Assembly (NCBI RefSeq): GCF_002846415.1
Contig: NZ_PJMX01000001.1
Coordinates: forward strand, 8,122,001 to 8,186,000
DNA from: Streptomyces sp. TLI_146
GTDB lineage: Bacteria; Actinomycetota; Actinomycetes; Streptomycetales; Streptomycetaceae
DNA: 64,000 nucleotides
Reading direction: 5' to 3'
The stretch's first letter is position 1, and the number at the start of each line of letters is the position of its first letter. This document shows, piece after piece, positions 45,728 through 53,972 of the stretch. The notes beneath the pieces are model-generated. The model saw nothing but the letters and a program-made list of their open reading frames with translations, made no database searches and had not been told where the DNA came from. A program made the position numbers and the translations under genes.

Positions 45728-45745
45728 TTCCGCTGAGCGGACCGA
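45728..45745. promoter_or_regulatory. Palindromic element shared with 19670-19687
   Basis: TTCCGCTGAGCGGACCGA, dyad TCCGCT-g-AGCGGA, about 95 bases upstream of the secreted-protein start at 45634. It differs from 19670-19687 only at the centre of the dyad. Confidence 0.35.
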
Positions 45746-45808
45746 CGGGGGCGGGATCCGGCCTCAGCGGCCGCGCCCCGCGCCCCGAGCTCCGGGCTCC
45801 GGGCTCCG

Positions 45809-46474
45809 TCACACTCCGACGAAGCTGACCGTTTCTGTCACGTCCGCCCGCCCGGTGCGCAGCCGTGGCACGCCTTCCTTCTTGAACCCCACCGCCATAC
45901 CGCAGAACAGCACGAGCCGGTCATCGGCCGCGACTATCCGGCTGACGGTCCTGCGATACATCGTCCACATCACCTGGGGGCAACTGTGCAGCCCTTCCGC
46001 CCTCAGCAGCAGCATGACCGTCTGCAGGAACATCCCCGCGTCCCCCCACTGCCCGGGCCCCATCGTCCGGTCGAGGTAGCAGAACAGGACGAACGGTGCT
46101 CCGAACGCCTGCGTGTTCAAGGCGGCGATCTTCATGGGCCTGTCGGGATCGTCGCGCTCGATGCCCAGCGCCGCGTACCGCTGGGTGGCCGCGGCGGAGA
46201 AGCGGTCGAGGTACGGCGGGGTCAGTTCGGCCGGGTACATCGGATACTCCCGCTCGTCGCCCGGGTCTCCCGCCAGCGCCCTGGCCGTCGCGCGCCTCTT
46301 CAGTTCGGCCAAGGGCTCACCGGTCACGGCATACAGGTGCCACGGTTGGAGGTTCCCGCTCGACGGAGCCCGTGTCGCCGCGAGCAGCACGCGTTCGAGC
46401 ACCTCTTTCGGCACCGGCTCGTCGCTGAACGCCCGCACGGCCCGGCGGCTGTCCACGGCTTCGTACACATCCAC
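45809..46474 (-). CDS. Nitroreductase family protein
   Basis: 221 aa, GTG start (MDVYEAVDSRRAVRAFSDEPVP). FMN-binding nitroreductase fold: SRRAVRAF near the start, APSSGNLQPWHLY, then GDAGMFLQTVMLLLRAEGLHSCPQ and the C-terminal LFCGMAVGFKKEG. NAD(P)H-dependent reduction of nitro-aromatics, quinones or flavins is the family role; the actual substrate is unknown. Monocistronic between unrelated genes. Confidence 0.92.
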   Translation of the reverse strand: MDVYEAVDSRRAVRAFSDEPVPKEVLERVLLAATRAPSSGNLQPWHLYAVTGEPLAELKRRATARALAGDPGDEREYPMYPAELTPPYLDRFSAAATQRYAALGIERDDPDRPMKIAALNTQAFGAPFVLFCYLDRTMGPGQWGDAGMFLQTVMLLLRAEGLHSCPQVMWTMYRRTVSRIVAADDRLVLFCGMAVGFKKEGVPRLRTGRADVTETVSFVGV

Positions 46475-46597
46475 GTCTTCTCGTCCTCTCGCTCAACGGC
46501 ACCACCTCTCTACCGTCTTGAGTACGCGCAGGGGCCAGCGGGGCGATCGGGATAGCACTTGGATCTACGGCAGACGTCCGCAGCCGCCGCGCGAACA

Positions 46598-47230
46598 TCA
46601 ACGGGCAAGTGCTGACGGCGGGCGGCGCGCTCTCACCCAGAGCGTCAGGACCACCGAGCACACCGCGGCGAACGCGCACCACGTCGAGACGTACTCCTGG
46701 CGCCACAGGGCGAACGACACCGCGGCCCCGACGGCGATGAGGGCACCGAACAGGACCAGGCCCCGGTCGCCGGACAGGAGCAGGGAGCCGATCGTGGCCA
46801 GGAGATAGCCTGCGACGACCAGCTGCGGCTGCGGCAGCCCCAGGGAGTATCCGACGGTGTGGCCACGGATCTCGGCCGTCACAGTGCGGGTCGCCAGGGC
46901 GTGGGTGAGCACCGCCGCCGTCGCGACTCCCGCCGCCAGGGTGACCAGCAGGCGGCGGCGGGCGCTCGGCGGCGCGGCGCACAGCACGGCCGCCGGTACC
47001 CAGAGCGCCAGCAGGGGGAGCGCGATGACGGCCCAGGCGAGAGTGGCGGGCCCGGTGCCGCCGTCGTGGTGCCAGACCGCGGCCTCGATGATCTGGTGGG
47101 CCCCCAGGAGGAGAGGCAGCGCGGCGAGCGGCAGGTCACGGGGGCTTCGGGCCGCCAAGGTCACCGAGGCCGCCCCCACAGCCATGATGCCCGCGCCCGC
47201 AACGAGGTCGGCCGTCGCGCTCCAGCACAT
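46598..47230 (-). CDS. DUF6629-like membrane protein
   Basis: 210 aa with six or seven hydrophobic helices. The N-terminus MCWSATADLVAGAGIMAVGAASV and the ALPLLLGAHQIIEAAVWHH segment are characteristic of a conserved actinobacterial membrane family (DUF6629, assigned by eye). Ends with a basic tail RARRPPSALAR. Start ATG has no clear ribosome site and may be leaderless. Function unknown. Confidence 0.8.
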   Translation of the reverse strand: MCWSATADLVAGAGIMAVGAASVTLAARSPRDLPLAALPLLLGAHQIIEAAVWHHDGGTGPATLAWAVIALPLLALWVPAAVLCAAPPSARRRLLVTLAAGVATAAVLTHALATRTVTAEIRGHTVGYSLGLPQPQLVVAGYLLATIGSLLLSGDRGLVLFGALIAVGAAVSFALWRQEYVSTWCAFAAVCSVVLTLWVRARRPPSALAR

Positions 47231-47311
47231 GGCGGCAACGCTACAGCCGTGCTGGGGCCAGAGCGCGCCGGGCGCACTTGTGCTGCCGCGGCGCGTGCCA
47301 CGCCCGACGGC

Positions 47312-47842
47312 CTACTTCCGGCAGCCCTTCGCCTCCATGGCCTTCGGCAGATAGGCGCGGAGGAACGATTCCAGCGCCTTCCTGCGATCGGCGGTCCCCT
47401 TCGGCACCGGATGCTCCGAGGTGAGGTCGACCAGGGTCACGAACTTCCGCCGGTTGCCCTGGTACGTGCAGACGCTGACCGCGACCCCGCCCTGGTCCGC
47501 GATCCGGGCGTCGTCCCCGACGGCGGCCTTCTGCGGATTGCCCATCCGCGCCAGCGCGTCGCGCTGCACGGCGACCGGATCGGTGTCGGCATCGGTCACG
47601 TCGTCGGTGACGTACACCGCTTGCTTCTTGTCCACCGAGACCGAACAGACCGAGCTCTCGGGGCTGATGGACTTCGGCGACTGCGCCAGCTTCTCCCCGT
47701 CCGGCAGGAGCGGGGCCAGCGGCTTGGATCCCACGGTGACGCCGCAGAGGGCGTCGGGCACGGTGTAGTCGCCGGAGGAGGAGCACCCGGCGAGCACGCA
47801 GAGCGCGGCACCGAGCACCAGGCCTCGGATCGTACGGTTCAC
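47312..47842 (-). CDS. Lipoprotein, third gene of WXG-like locus
   Basis: 176 aa, GTG start overlapping the previous stop (GTGA). Lipobox LAGC at about residues 18-21 (LGAALCVLAGCSSSGDY). The mature part is a small soluble domain with paired cysteines (DALCGVTVG, SSVCSVSV, VSVCTYQGN, AKGCRK). Similar to small DUF-type lipoproteins found behind WXG/T7SS-linked proteins in Streptomyces. Translationally coupled to the 688-aa gene, so it probably acts with it at the membrane. Confidence 0.85.
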   Translation of the reverse strand: MNRTIRGLVLGAALCVLAGCSSSGDYTVPDALCGVTVGSKPLAPLLPDGEKLAQSPKSISPESSVCSVSVDKKQAVYVTDDVTDADTDPVAVQRDALARMGNPQKAAVGDDARIADQGGVAVSVCTYQGNRRKFVTLVDLTSEHPVPKGTADRRKALESFLRAYLPKAMEAKGCRK

Positions 47843-49905
47843 TGGTCGCCCGCCAGACCCTGGGCCGCCACGTTGCCGTTGAGCGCGGCGGTGCTGGCCT
47901 CGTTGGTCAGCGTGTACGCGTTCTTGCCGCTGTCGGGGTTGACCTTGTCCCACTGCTCGGCCAGCGCCTTGAGCTGGCCCTCCCGGCCGACGAACACCTT
48001 GCCGTTCTGCTCCTGGATCTCGTGGTTGATGCGGGCCTGCTCGTCGAGCTGCCACTGGTAGGTCAGCGCGTCGACCCCGCGCTGCGCGATGTCGCCGACG
48101 CCGGGGATGAAGTTCACCGCCGCGCCGAAGCCGTGGTACATCCACTTGGCGTCCCAGGACGGGTCGTGCTTGTCCGTTTTGAGCGCCTGGTAGCGGGCCT
48201 CCTCCAGGAAGCCGGTGGTCTGTCCGGCCCGCTGGAGCGTCTCGTGCGGGTCCTTGGGGTGGTCCTGGTAGATGTCCCGCACCATTTCCTGGTTCATGAA
48301 TTCGTTGAGCTTTCCGTACGCGTCCTGGCTGCGCGACACCTGCTTGGTGACTTCCAGGAGCTGGCCCCGGTCGAGCAGCTTGGGGTCGTTGGGGTCGTTG
48401 GCGAGCGCGCTCATCGAATAGTGGACCTCGTCGGAGTGGTTGCCCAGGACGATCGCCATGTCGTCGCGCAACTCGGGCGCGAAGTCGTCGCCCGCGGCGG
48501 ACAGGTACTTGAGCGAGCGGTCGAGGACCTGGCGGTGCTCGGGGGTGTGGTCGACGGGCCGCGCGTTGGGGTCGTTGGGGTCGACTCCGGTCGCGGCCGC
48601 GATGAGGGCCTTGCCGGTGGCGTCCTTGGACTGGTTGGCGTCGCCGTGATCCAGCGGGGTGTCGTCGAAGGTGCGGCGGTCCTTGAGGACGTACTCGGCG
48701 TTGTCCTGCGGGGCGGTCGCGTTGAAGAACTGCGTCGCCGCGTCGGGCGACCTGGACAGGGCGGTCATGAACCCGGTCATCGGGTCGCGCCCGAACTCGT
48801 CCCCGATGAAGTTCATCTTCGGCATCATGGGCCCGCCCGCACCGTTCCAGTAGTGGTCGGGCAGCTTCATCTTCTTCTCGGTCGACACGAGCGCGTTGCC
48901 GTAGCCGTTGAGGAAGGTGTCGTCGTAGTCGCCGACCCGCATCAGGTTGCTCATCAGCTGGAAGCCGTACACCTGGGTGCCGCGCGTGTTGATCTGCTGG
49001 CCGCCCAGGCCGATCATGTCCTGCTCCCACTGCTGCATCGCGGGGCTGCCGGTCTGGGTGGCCCCGGCCAGCGTGAAGCCCAAGTTCTTTTGCAGATCGC
49101 CCAGTTGATGGAGCCTGGCACGCTGCAGGGTGCCGCCGTCGGACGGGTCGGAGAGGTCCGCCCAGAAGTCGAGGGCGCCGCGCGCGCCGAGGGTGGTGGT
49201 GAACTTCTCCTGGAACAGCGGGTCGTTCTTGTACGCCCCGAGCTGGCGGGTGAGGTTGTCGAACTCCTCGGGGGTCATGTCGTCCCCCTTCTTCTTGATG
49301 AGGTTCGCCAGGTCCTCGGCGTCCTTGAGCGCCTTGGCGGCCGCGTCCCGGTCGCCGTAGGAGGCGTCGGAGAAGCCGAGCGGTGTCTGCCCCGCCAGGG
49401 CGGTCAGCACCTGCGCGGCGCTGCTGTCGCTCTCGGTGGCCTTGGCGAGGATGCGCTGCACCTCGTCCCGGAGGTTGTCCACGTCGGCCTGGGAGTGTTC
49501 CGCCACCTTGGTGCCCTTGGCGGCGCGGTCGGGGTGGATGTTCATGGTGACGGTGAACCCGCCGTTGCCCGTGCCCACCACGGTCAGGTTGTTCTTGAGG
49601 CCGTGCTCGATGGCCTCGTTCAACTTCTGCTGCCAGTCGACGAGTTCGTTGTACGTGTCCTGGAGGATGTTGCGGATGCTGGTCGCCTCGGTGACGGCAT
49701 CGCCGAACTCCTTGGCGGTCCGGGTGATGAACTGCCGGGTGACCGTGGCGTTCACCCCGGCCCAGTTCGCCTTCTGGGACCTGCCGTCCAACTGGTCGTG
49801 GGCGTCCGTCCGCAGCGACTCCAGCTTGCTGATCATCGCCGTCCAGTCGGAGACGGCCGTGCCGAGCGGGGTGAAGTTCCCGAATCGGAGCGCGTCGAGT
49901 TCCAT
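47839..49905 (-). CDS. Large WXG-like protein (DUF6571-like)
   Basis: 688 aa. N-terminal helical hairpin with a WAG (WxG) turn (KANWAGVNATVTRQFITRTAKEF) and long amphipathic helices (SIRNILQDTYNELVDWQQKL), as in ESX/WXG substrates. The middle and C-terminal parts (TQFFNATAPQDNAEYVLKDR, APELRDDMAIVLGNHSDEVH, LEVTKQVSRSQDAYGKLNEF, AAVNFIPGVGDIAQRGVDAL) fit a DUF6571-type actinobacterial family by eye. No signal peptide, so export would need a type VII-like route. The start shares one base with the stop of the 149-aa gene. No toxin motif is recognised. Confidence 0.85.
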   Translation of the reverse strand: MELDALRFGNFTPLGTAVSDWTAMISKLESLRTDAHDQLDGRSQKANWAGVNATVTRQFITRTAKEFGDAVTEATSIRNILQDTYNELVDWQQKLNEAIEHGLKNNLTVVGTGNGGFTVTMNIHPDRAAKGTKVAEHSQADVDNLRDEVQRILAKATESDSSAAQVLTALAGQTPLGFSDASYGDRDAAAKALKDAEDLANLIKKKGDDMTPEEFDNLTRQLGAYKNDPLFQEKFTTTLGARGALDFWADLSDPSDGGTLQRARLHQLGDLQKNLGFTLAGATQTGSPAMQQWEQDMIGLGGQQINTRGTQVYGFQLMSNLMRVGDYDDTFLNGYGNALVSTEKKMKLPDHYWNGAGGPMMPKMNFIGDEFGRDPMTGFMTALSRSPDAATQFFNATAPQDNAEYVLKDRRTFDDTPLDHGDANQSKDATGKALIAAATGVDPNDPNARPVDHTPEHRQVLDRSLKYLSAAGDDFAPELRDDMAIVLGNHSDEVHYSMSALANDPNDPKLLDRGQLLEVTKQVSRSQDAYGKLNEFMNQEMVRDIYQDHPKDPHETLQRAGQTTGFLEEARYQALKTDKHDPSWDAKWMYHGFGAAVNFIPGVGDIAQRGVDALTYQWQLDEQARINHEIQEQNGKVFVGREGQLKALAEQWDKVNPDSGKNAYTLTNEASTAALNGNVAAQGLAGDQ

Positions 49906-50354
49906 CAGCCCTGCTTCCCTTCACCGAAGGCCCGGTTGAGGTCGAGCGCGCTGAGGCTGGTGACGATGTGGTACTCGTCGCCCGCGTGTGCGTTCTTGGT
50001 GTAGTCGAGGTGGTTGGAGATGTGCGCGCAGGCCTGGAGCAGGCTGTTGACCTGGTTGTTCCAGTGGTCGGCGAGGGTGGTGAGGGCGGGGCCGAGCGCG
50101 AAGTCCGCCTTCATGGCGGCACCGGCGGCGGTGGTGCTCTGCTTGGCGTGGTCCCCGTCGGTGTCGAGCCGCTGGTAGAGCTTGAAGGCCTCGTCGCCGA
50201 CGCCGGCCAGATCGCCCTGGCTCACCACGAGGTCGCCGCTGGGCGAACCGCCCCCACCACCGTCGTCGGGCACCCTGTTCAGCCGTGTCCGCGCGGCGTC
50301 CTGCCTTGCCGCGGCAGTGGTCTTCAGCTGCGCCCACTCCTGGTCGAACGACAC
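49905..50354 (-). CDS. Small WXG100-like partner protein
   Basis: 149 aa from GTG 50354 (MSFDQEWAQLKTTAAARQDA) with GGGGA 7-8 bases upstream; longer starts at 50366 and 50378 lack a ribosome site. Two helical stretches flank a flexible DDGGGGGSPSGD loop, and the second contains DHWNNQVNSLLQACAHISNHLDYTK, a W-x-N turn resembling WXG proteins. Probably a helical partner or chaperone-like subunit of the 688-aa protein, with which it is translationally coupled. Confidence 0.85.
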   Translation of the reverse strand: MSFDQEWAQLKTTAAARQDAARTRLNRVPDDGGGGGSPSGDLVVSQGDLAGVGDEAFKLYQRLDTDGDHAKQSTTAAGAAMKADFALGPALTTLADHWNNQVNSLLQACAHISNHLDYTKNAHAGDEYHIVTSLSALDLNRAFGEGKQG

Positions 50355-50537
50355 GTTTTCCCCCATTTGAGCGTCCACGGATCGAAAAGATCTGGCCGCA
50401 TCCTACGGATGTACGCAAGAGGTCGCCGCGGAACTCCGCGAACCGGGTGCCGACGGGGGCGCGGCCTCCTCGACGGTGGCGGGCGGTGGGGACTGCCGCC
50501 CGCGACCAGCGTGCCGACGTGCCGCGAGAAGAGGCAA

Positions 50538-50565
50538 CGCCCGGCTCCTGTGAAGGAACCGGGCG
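50538..50565 (-). terminator. Terminator of the ABM gene
   Basis: CGCCCGGCTCC (50538-50548) and GGAACCGGGCG (50555-50565): 11-base arms with one mismatch and a 6-base loop, 65 bases beyond the minus-strand stop at 50630. It separates the ABM gene from the WXG-like locus. Confidence 0.7.
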
Positions 50566-50629
50566 TGTCCGTCTCGTATTCGTACTGCGCGCTCTCGCGC
50601 GGGTCAGGCGGGCGGAACCCGGCTGCCCG

Positions 50630-51319
50630 TCACTCCCCGGCCGCGCGGGTGTGGACCACCTGGTACGTGTTGGAGTCGACCCAGGTCAGGAGTGCTGCGG
50701 TGCGACGCTCGGCGTCCTGGCGGGCGGCGGGCTTGTCGGCCTGCTCCACGGCCTGGTAGGCGTCCCATGCCTCCTTGTTCTCCCACTGCGAGTAGGAGAT
50801 CACGAAGGAGCCTTCGAGGCCGCGGGCGGCGATGCCCTTGAGGACGGTGTGGGACACGAAGCCGGGAACGTCGGCGAGGAACTTCATCGACGGGCCGAGC
50901 GAGTCCAGGAGGCCGTCCTGGTCCTTCTCCTCGACACCGAAGACCGTGATCACGGTGTAGTCGCCGCGTGCGGGGGAGATCTCGACCTTGTCGCCGGACT
51001 TGGCCTGGGAGTAGACGATCTCGTTCTGGAGCAGCCGGATCGACGTGGTCAGCTCGCCGAAGAGGGGGAGCGTACGGTGCGCGAACTCCTCCGCGTTGTA
51101 CCGGTCCTCCAGGTCGGCGCGGCTGCGCCACTGGATGAAGTTGGCCGTGCCCGGCTTGTCCACACCGGCGTGCACGGTGGAGGACATCCAGCCCGGGTAG
51201 GCGGCCGAGTCGACGATCTCGCGCATCGCGCCGAGCAGGCCCTCCTGCTTCTCCGGGGCGTCCGTGGTGAAGAGGTTGAGGACGGTCAGGTTCTTGTCTT
51301 GGGCGGAAATCTTGGGCAT
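50630..51319 (-). CDS. Antibiotic biosynthesis monooxygenase (ABM) domain protein
   Basis: 229 aa, two ferredoxin-like ABM domains (about 10-105 and 115-210; LTVLNLFTTDAPEKQEGLLG, then YTVITVFGVEEKDQDGLLDSL). Such proteins are cofactor-free oxygenases in polyketide tailoring or haem/stress enzymes. No polyketide genes are adjacent, so a stress or detoxification role is equally possible. Start MPKISAQDK with AGGAAG upstream. A perfect inverted repeat lies upstream at 51468-51484, and a terminator follows the gene. Confidence 0.85.
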   Translation of the reverse strand: MPKISAQDKNLTVLNLFTTDAPEKQEGLLGAMREIVDSAAYPGWMSSTVHAGVDKPGTANFIQWRSRADLEDRYNAEEFAHRTLPLFGELTTSIRLLQNEIVYSQAKSGDKVEISPARGDYTVITVFGVEEKDQDGLLDSLGPSMKFLADVPGFVSHTVLKGIAARGLEGSFVISYSQWENKEAWDAYQAVEQADKPAARQDAERRTAALLTWVDSNTYQVVHTRAAGE

Positions 51320-51630
51320 GTTCTTCGCTTCCTGTGAGGTACGGGTCGAAGGACTCCAGCCCGGCTCAGCGGGCCCGGCCGAACCATCGGCCGAGCACTG
51401 CGGCGGGCGGCCCTTCCTCGACCAGACTGGCCAGGCGGCGCGACGGGCGGGAGAGACCGGCTGATCCAGGGACTGGCAGTCCCTAGATACGGGCGGGCCT
51501 GGGGGAGCGGCGAAGAAGACATGACGCGAAGACGAGTTCAGGGTCTGCGGATGACGAAGGGCGGGTGGCGCTGCGGGAGACACCTGAATTGGTGCCGCCA
51601 TGAGGCTCACCCCGGAGCACGGGCAGGTGG
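51320..51630. other. Upstream region of ABM gene
   Basis: 311 bases between two minus-strand genes, no coding seen. Contains the inverted repeat at 51468-51484 about 150 bases before the ABM start. Confidence 0.45.
51468..51484. promoter_or_regulatory. Perfect inverted repeat AGGGACT-ggc-AGTCCCT
   Basis: Seven-base arms with a 3-base spacer upstream of the ABM monooxygenase gene. The halves GGGACT/AGTCCC are those of the mycobacterial DosR/DevR box, but the spacer is one base longer than the published pattern. A candidate operator for a dimeric regulator. Confidence 0.4.
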
Positions 51631-52659
51631 TCAGATCCTTCGGGCTCCGTAGAAGCTGCCGAGGTAGCTCATCTTCTCGTAGCGGACGAAGGCGCCGGGC
51701 TTCGGGGCGTGCAGGACCATGCCGTTGCCCGCGTAGATGCCGACGTGCAGAAGGTTGTTGAAGAAGACCAGGTCGCCGGGGGCGAGCTGGCTGAAGCTGA
51801 CCGGGCTGCCGTCGTTGATCTGCGTGTACGTGACCCGCGATATGTGGACGTTCACCTGGGCGAAGGCCCACTGGGTCAGCCCGGAGCAGTCGTAGGAGTC
51901 GGGGCCTTCGTGGCCGGACTGGTACGGCTTGCCGATCTGTGTCGCGGCGGCCTGGAGGGCGGCGTAGCCGCGCCCGGACCCGGGCTTCTCGCTGCCCAGG
52001 TTCACGCGCTCGCCCGCGCCGCGGCTGGCGCGGTTCTCGTCCTGCTTGAGCTGGGCGCGCTCGGCGGTGGTGAGGGTGTTCAGGAGCTTCTGCGCCTCGG
52101 CGAGCTTGCCCTGGAAGGCCTTCTTCTTCTCGCCGGCCGTCTTGCGGACATCCGCGAGGGCGGCCAGCTTGCGGGTGGCTTCGGCGCGCTTCTGCGCCAG
52201 GGCCCGCTGCTTGGACTGGATGGTCTCCAGGGCCTGCGTCTGCCTGGCGCCCAACTGGTCGACCGCGGCCGCCTTGTCGAGGTAGCTGTCCGGGTCGGCG
52301 GAGAGGAAGAGAGAGACGGACGGGTCCAGGCCGCCGGTGCGGTACTGGGCGCTGGCGAGCGAACCTATGCCGTTGCGCAGGGCGTTGAGCTCGGCCTGCC
52401 CGCGGGCCACCTGGTCCTGGAGGGCCGTCACCTCCTTCTGGAGGGCGGTCTGCTTCTCGTTGGCCCCGTTGTACTCCTCGGTGGCCTTCTCCGCCTGGTG
52501 GTAGAGCTCGTCGACCTTCGACTTCACCTCGTCCTTGCTCGGCTTGGCGGGCGCGGCGTCGGCGCCCTGCGAGCTGAGTGCGACGGCCGCGGCGGCCGTC
52601 GCGGTGAGCATGGTGACACGGGCGCGGTTCGGATTCTTGGGACGACGGTGGGACCCCAC
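51631..52659 (-). CDS. Secreted NlpC/P60 cell-wall hydrolase
   Basis: 342 aa, GTG start (MGSHRRPKNPNRARVTMLTATAAAAVALSSQGADA, signal peptide). A long coiled coil (about 40-215, KSKVDELYHQAEKATEEYNG and onwards) is followed by a C40 peptidase domain (about 225-342) with catalytic Cys in YDCSGLTQW and His in LLHVGIYAGN. RipA/CwlO-type peptidoglycan endopeptidase; the coiled coil normally mediates control by FtsEX or self-inhibition. AAGGAGC lies upstream. The 268-base upstream gap contains AT-rich sequence near 52825 but no riboswitch I can recognise. Confidence 0.92.
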   Translation of the reverse strand: MGSHRRPKNPNRARVTMLTATAAAAVALSSQGADAAPAKPSKDEVKSKVDELYHQAEKATEEYNGANEKQTALQKEVTALQDQVARGQAELNALRNGIGSLASAQYRTGGLDPSVSLFLSADPDSYLDKAAAVDQLGARQTQALETIQSKQRALAQKRAEATRKLAALADVRKTAGEKKKAFQGKLAEAQKLLNTLTTAERAQLKQDENRASRGAGERVNLGSEKPGSGRGYAALQAAATQIGKPYQSGHEGPDSYDCSGLTQWAFAQVNVHISRVTYTQINDGSPVSFSQLAPGDLVFFNNLLHVGIYAGNGMVLHAPKPGAFVRYEKMSYLGSFYGARRI

Positions 52660-52927
52660 GGAGGGCAGCTCCTTCTTCCTCAGAGCCGCCGAACTACGCA
52701 GACATGGCGGCCCCTTCGCCGACACCCCGAATGAGTGACCGATCGTGCGAAGGTTCGAGACATGACCTTAGTGACCAAGTTGTGATCTGTTCAAATCCCT
52801 GTGAGGAAAATCTGCCTCACGCAGCACATTTTTTACACACTTCGCTCACGCGGTACGGGTGTCGGCGGCGGAAGCACCCCGGCAGGGCGCGCCCACCGGC
52901 AAGGCGCGCCCACGAGTTGGCGTGTGT

Positions 52928-53857
52928 CTACGACACCGTACGAGCAACTACCGCCGCCGCGTCCGCGATCAGTTTGTTGTCGAAGTCGGCGTCCTTCGTC
53001 CCGCGGTTCGTCAGGATCGCCATGACGATGGGCGCGGCGCCGGGGGGCCACACCACGGCGATGTCGTTGCGGATGCCGTAGACGCCGCCCGCGCCGGTCT
53101 TGTCACCGACCGTCCAGCCCTTGGGGACTCCGGCCCGGATGAGCGCGTCTCCGGTGGTGTTGGTCCGCAGCCACCGCGTCAGCTGGGCGCGTTCGGCCGT
53201 GCCCAAGCGGTCGCCGACGACGAAGGCGCGCAGGTCCTGGGCCAGGGCGCGGGGCGTGCTGGTGTCCCGCAGGGTGCCGGGGGCCCACTGGTTGAGGTCC
53301 GGCTCGCGGCGCTCGACGCGGGTCACCGCGTCGCCCGTCTGTCGGAGGGCGCTCTCCAGGCCCTTGGGGCCGCCGAGCGCGTCGAACAGCAGGTTCCCGG
53401 CCGTGTTGTCGCTGTAGCGCACGGCGGCGTCGCCCAGCTCGCCCAGTGTCATCCCGGTGTCGACGTGCTTTTCGGTGACGGGCGAGTTGGTCACCAGGTC
53501 GTCCTTGGAGTACTTGACCACCTTGGTCATGCCCTTCAGGGAGTACTTGCGCAGCACGGCCCCGGCGGCGAGCGCCTTGAACGTGGAGGCGTAGGCGAAC
53601 CGTTCACCGTCGCGGTAGCCCACCTCCCGCCCGTCGCCGGTGTTCACCGCGTACACCCCGAGCCGCGCCCCGTACTTGCGCTCCAACTCCTTGAAGTCGG
53701 CCACGGGCGGTTTCGCGTTCGTATGCGGCCGTGTCGTTCCGGTGGGCGGCGTCGGTGACGCCGCTCGGCTTTCGGCCTGCGTGCAGGCGACCAGTGGAAG
53801 CACGGCGAGCAGGGCGACCCCGCCCAGCGCTGCACGTCGTACACGTAAGGAATGCAT
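52928..53857 (-). CDS. bla: Class A beta-lactamase, lipoprotein form
   Basis: 309 aa. Serine beta-lactamase with all class A motifs: S91-T-F-K94, S149-D-N151, E185-P-D-L-N189 (Glu166 equivalent) and DKTGAG. The N-terminus MHSLRVRRAALGGVALLAVLPLVAC has a lipobox at C25, so the enzyme is tethered to the membrane, followed by a Thr/Pro linker (SPTPPTGTTRPH). ATG preceded by GGAGG. No BlaR-type regulator adjacent. Spectrum cannot be read from sequence. Confidence 0.95.
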   Translation of the reverse strand: MHSLRVRRAALGGVALLAVLPLVACTQAESRAASPTPPTGTTRPHTNAKPPVADFKELERKYGARLGVYAVNTGDGREVGYRDGERFAYASTFKALAAGAVLRKYSLKGMTKVVKYSKDDLVTNSPVTEKHVDTGMTLGELGDAAVRYSDNTAGNLLFDALGGPKGLESALRQTGDAVTRVERREPDLNQWAPGTLRDTSTPRALAQDLRAFVVGDRLGTAERAQLTRWLRTNTTGDALIRAGVPKGWTVGDKTGAGGVYGIRNDIAVVWPPGAAPIVMAILTNRGTKDADFDNKLIADAAAVVARTVS

Positions 53858-53972
53858 GGTTGGACCTCCGGGTGCGCCGGGGAAACCGGCGTTTGTCGCT
53901 GGTGGTGCGCCACCATGGTGACGCACCACGCAAGGTGCACCGACGCGCAGGTCCCCGGCCCCCGCCGCGCGC

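Noticed and set aside
52880..52920. Repeated GGCGCGCCCAC near the beta-lactamase 3-prime end as a possible repeat array
   Set aside because: Only two short copies, expected by chance at this GC content.
52700..52927. Possible c-di-AMP (ydaO-type) riboswitch before the NlpC/P60 gene
   Set aside because: Such switches precede related genes, but I could not find the conserved loop sequences here.
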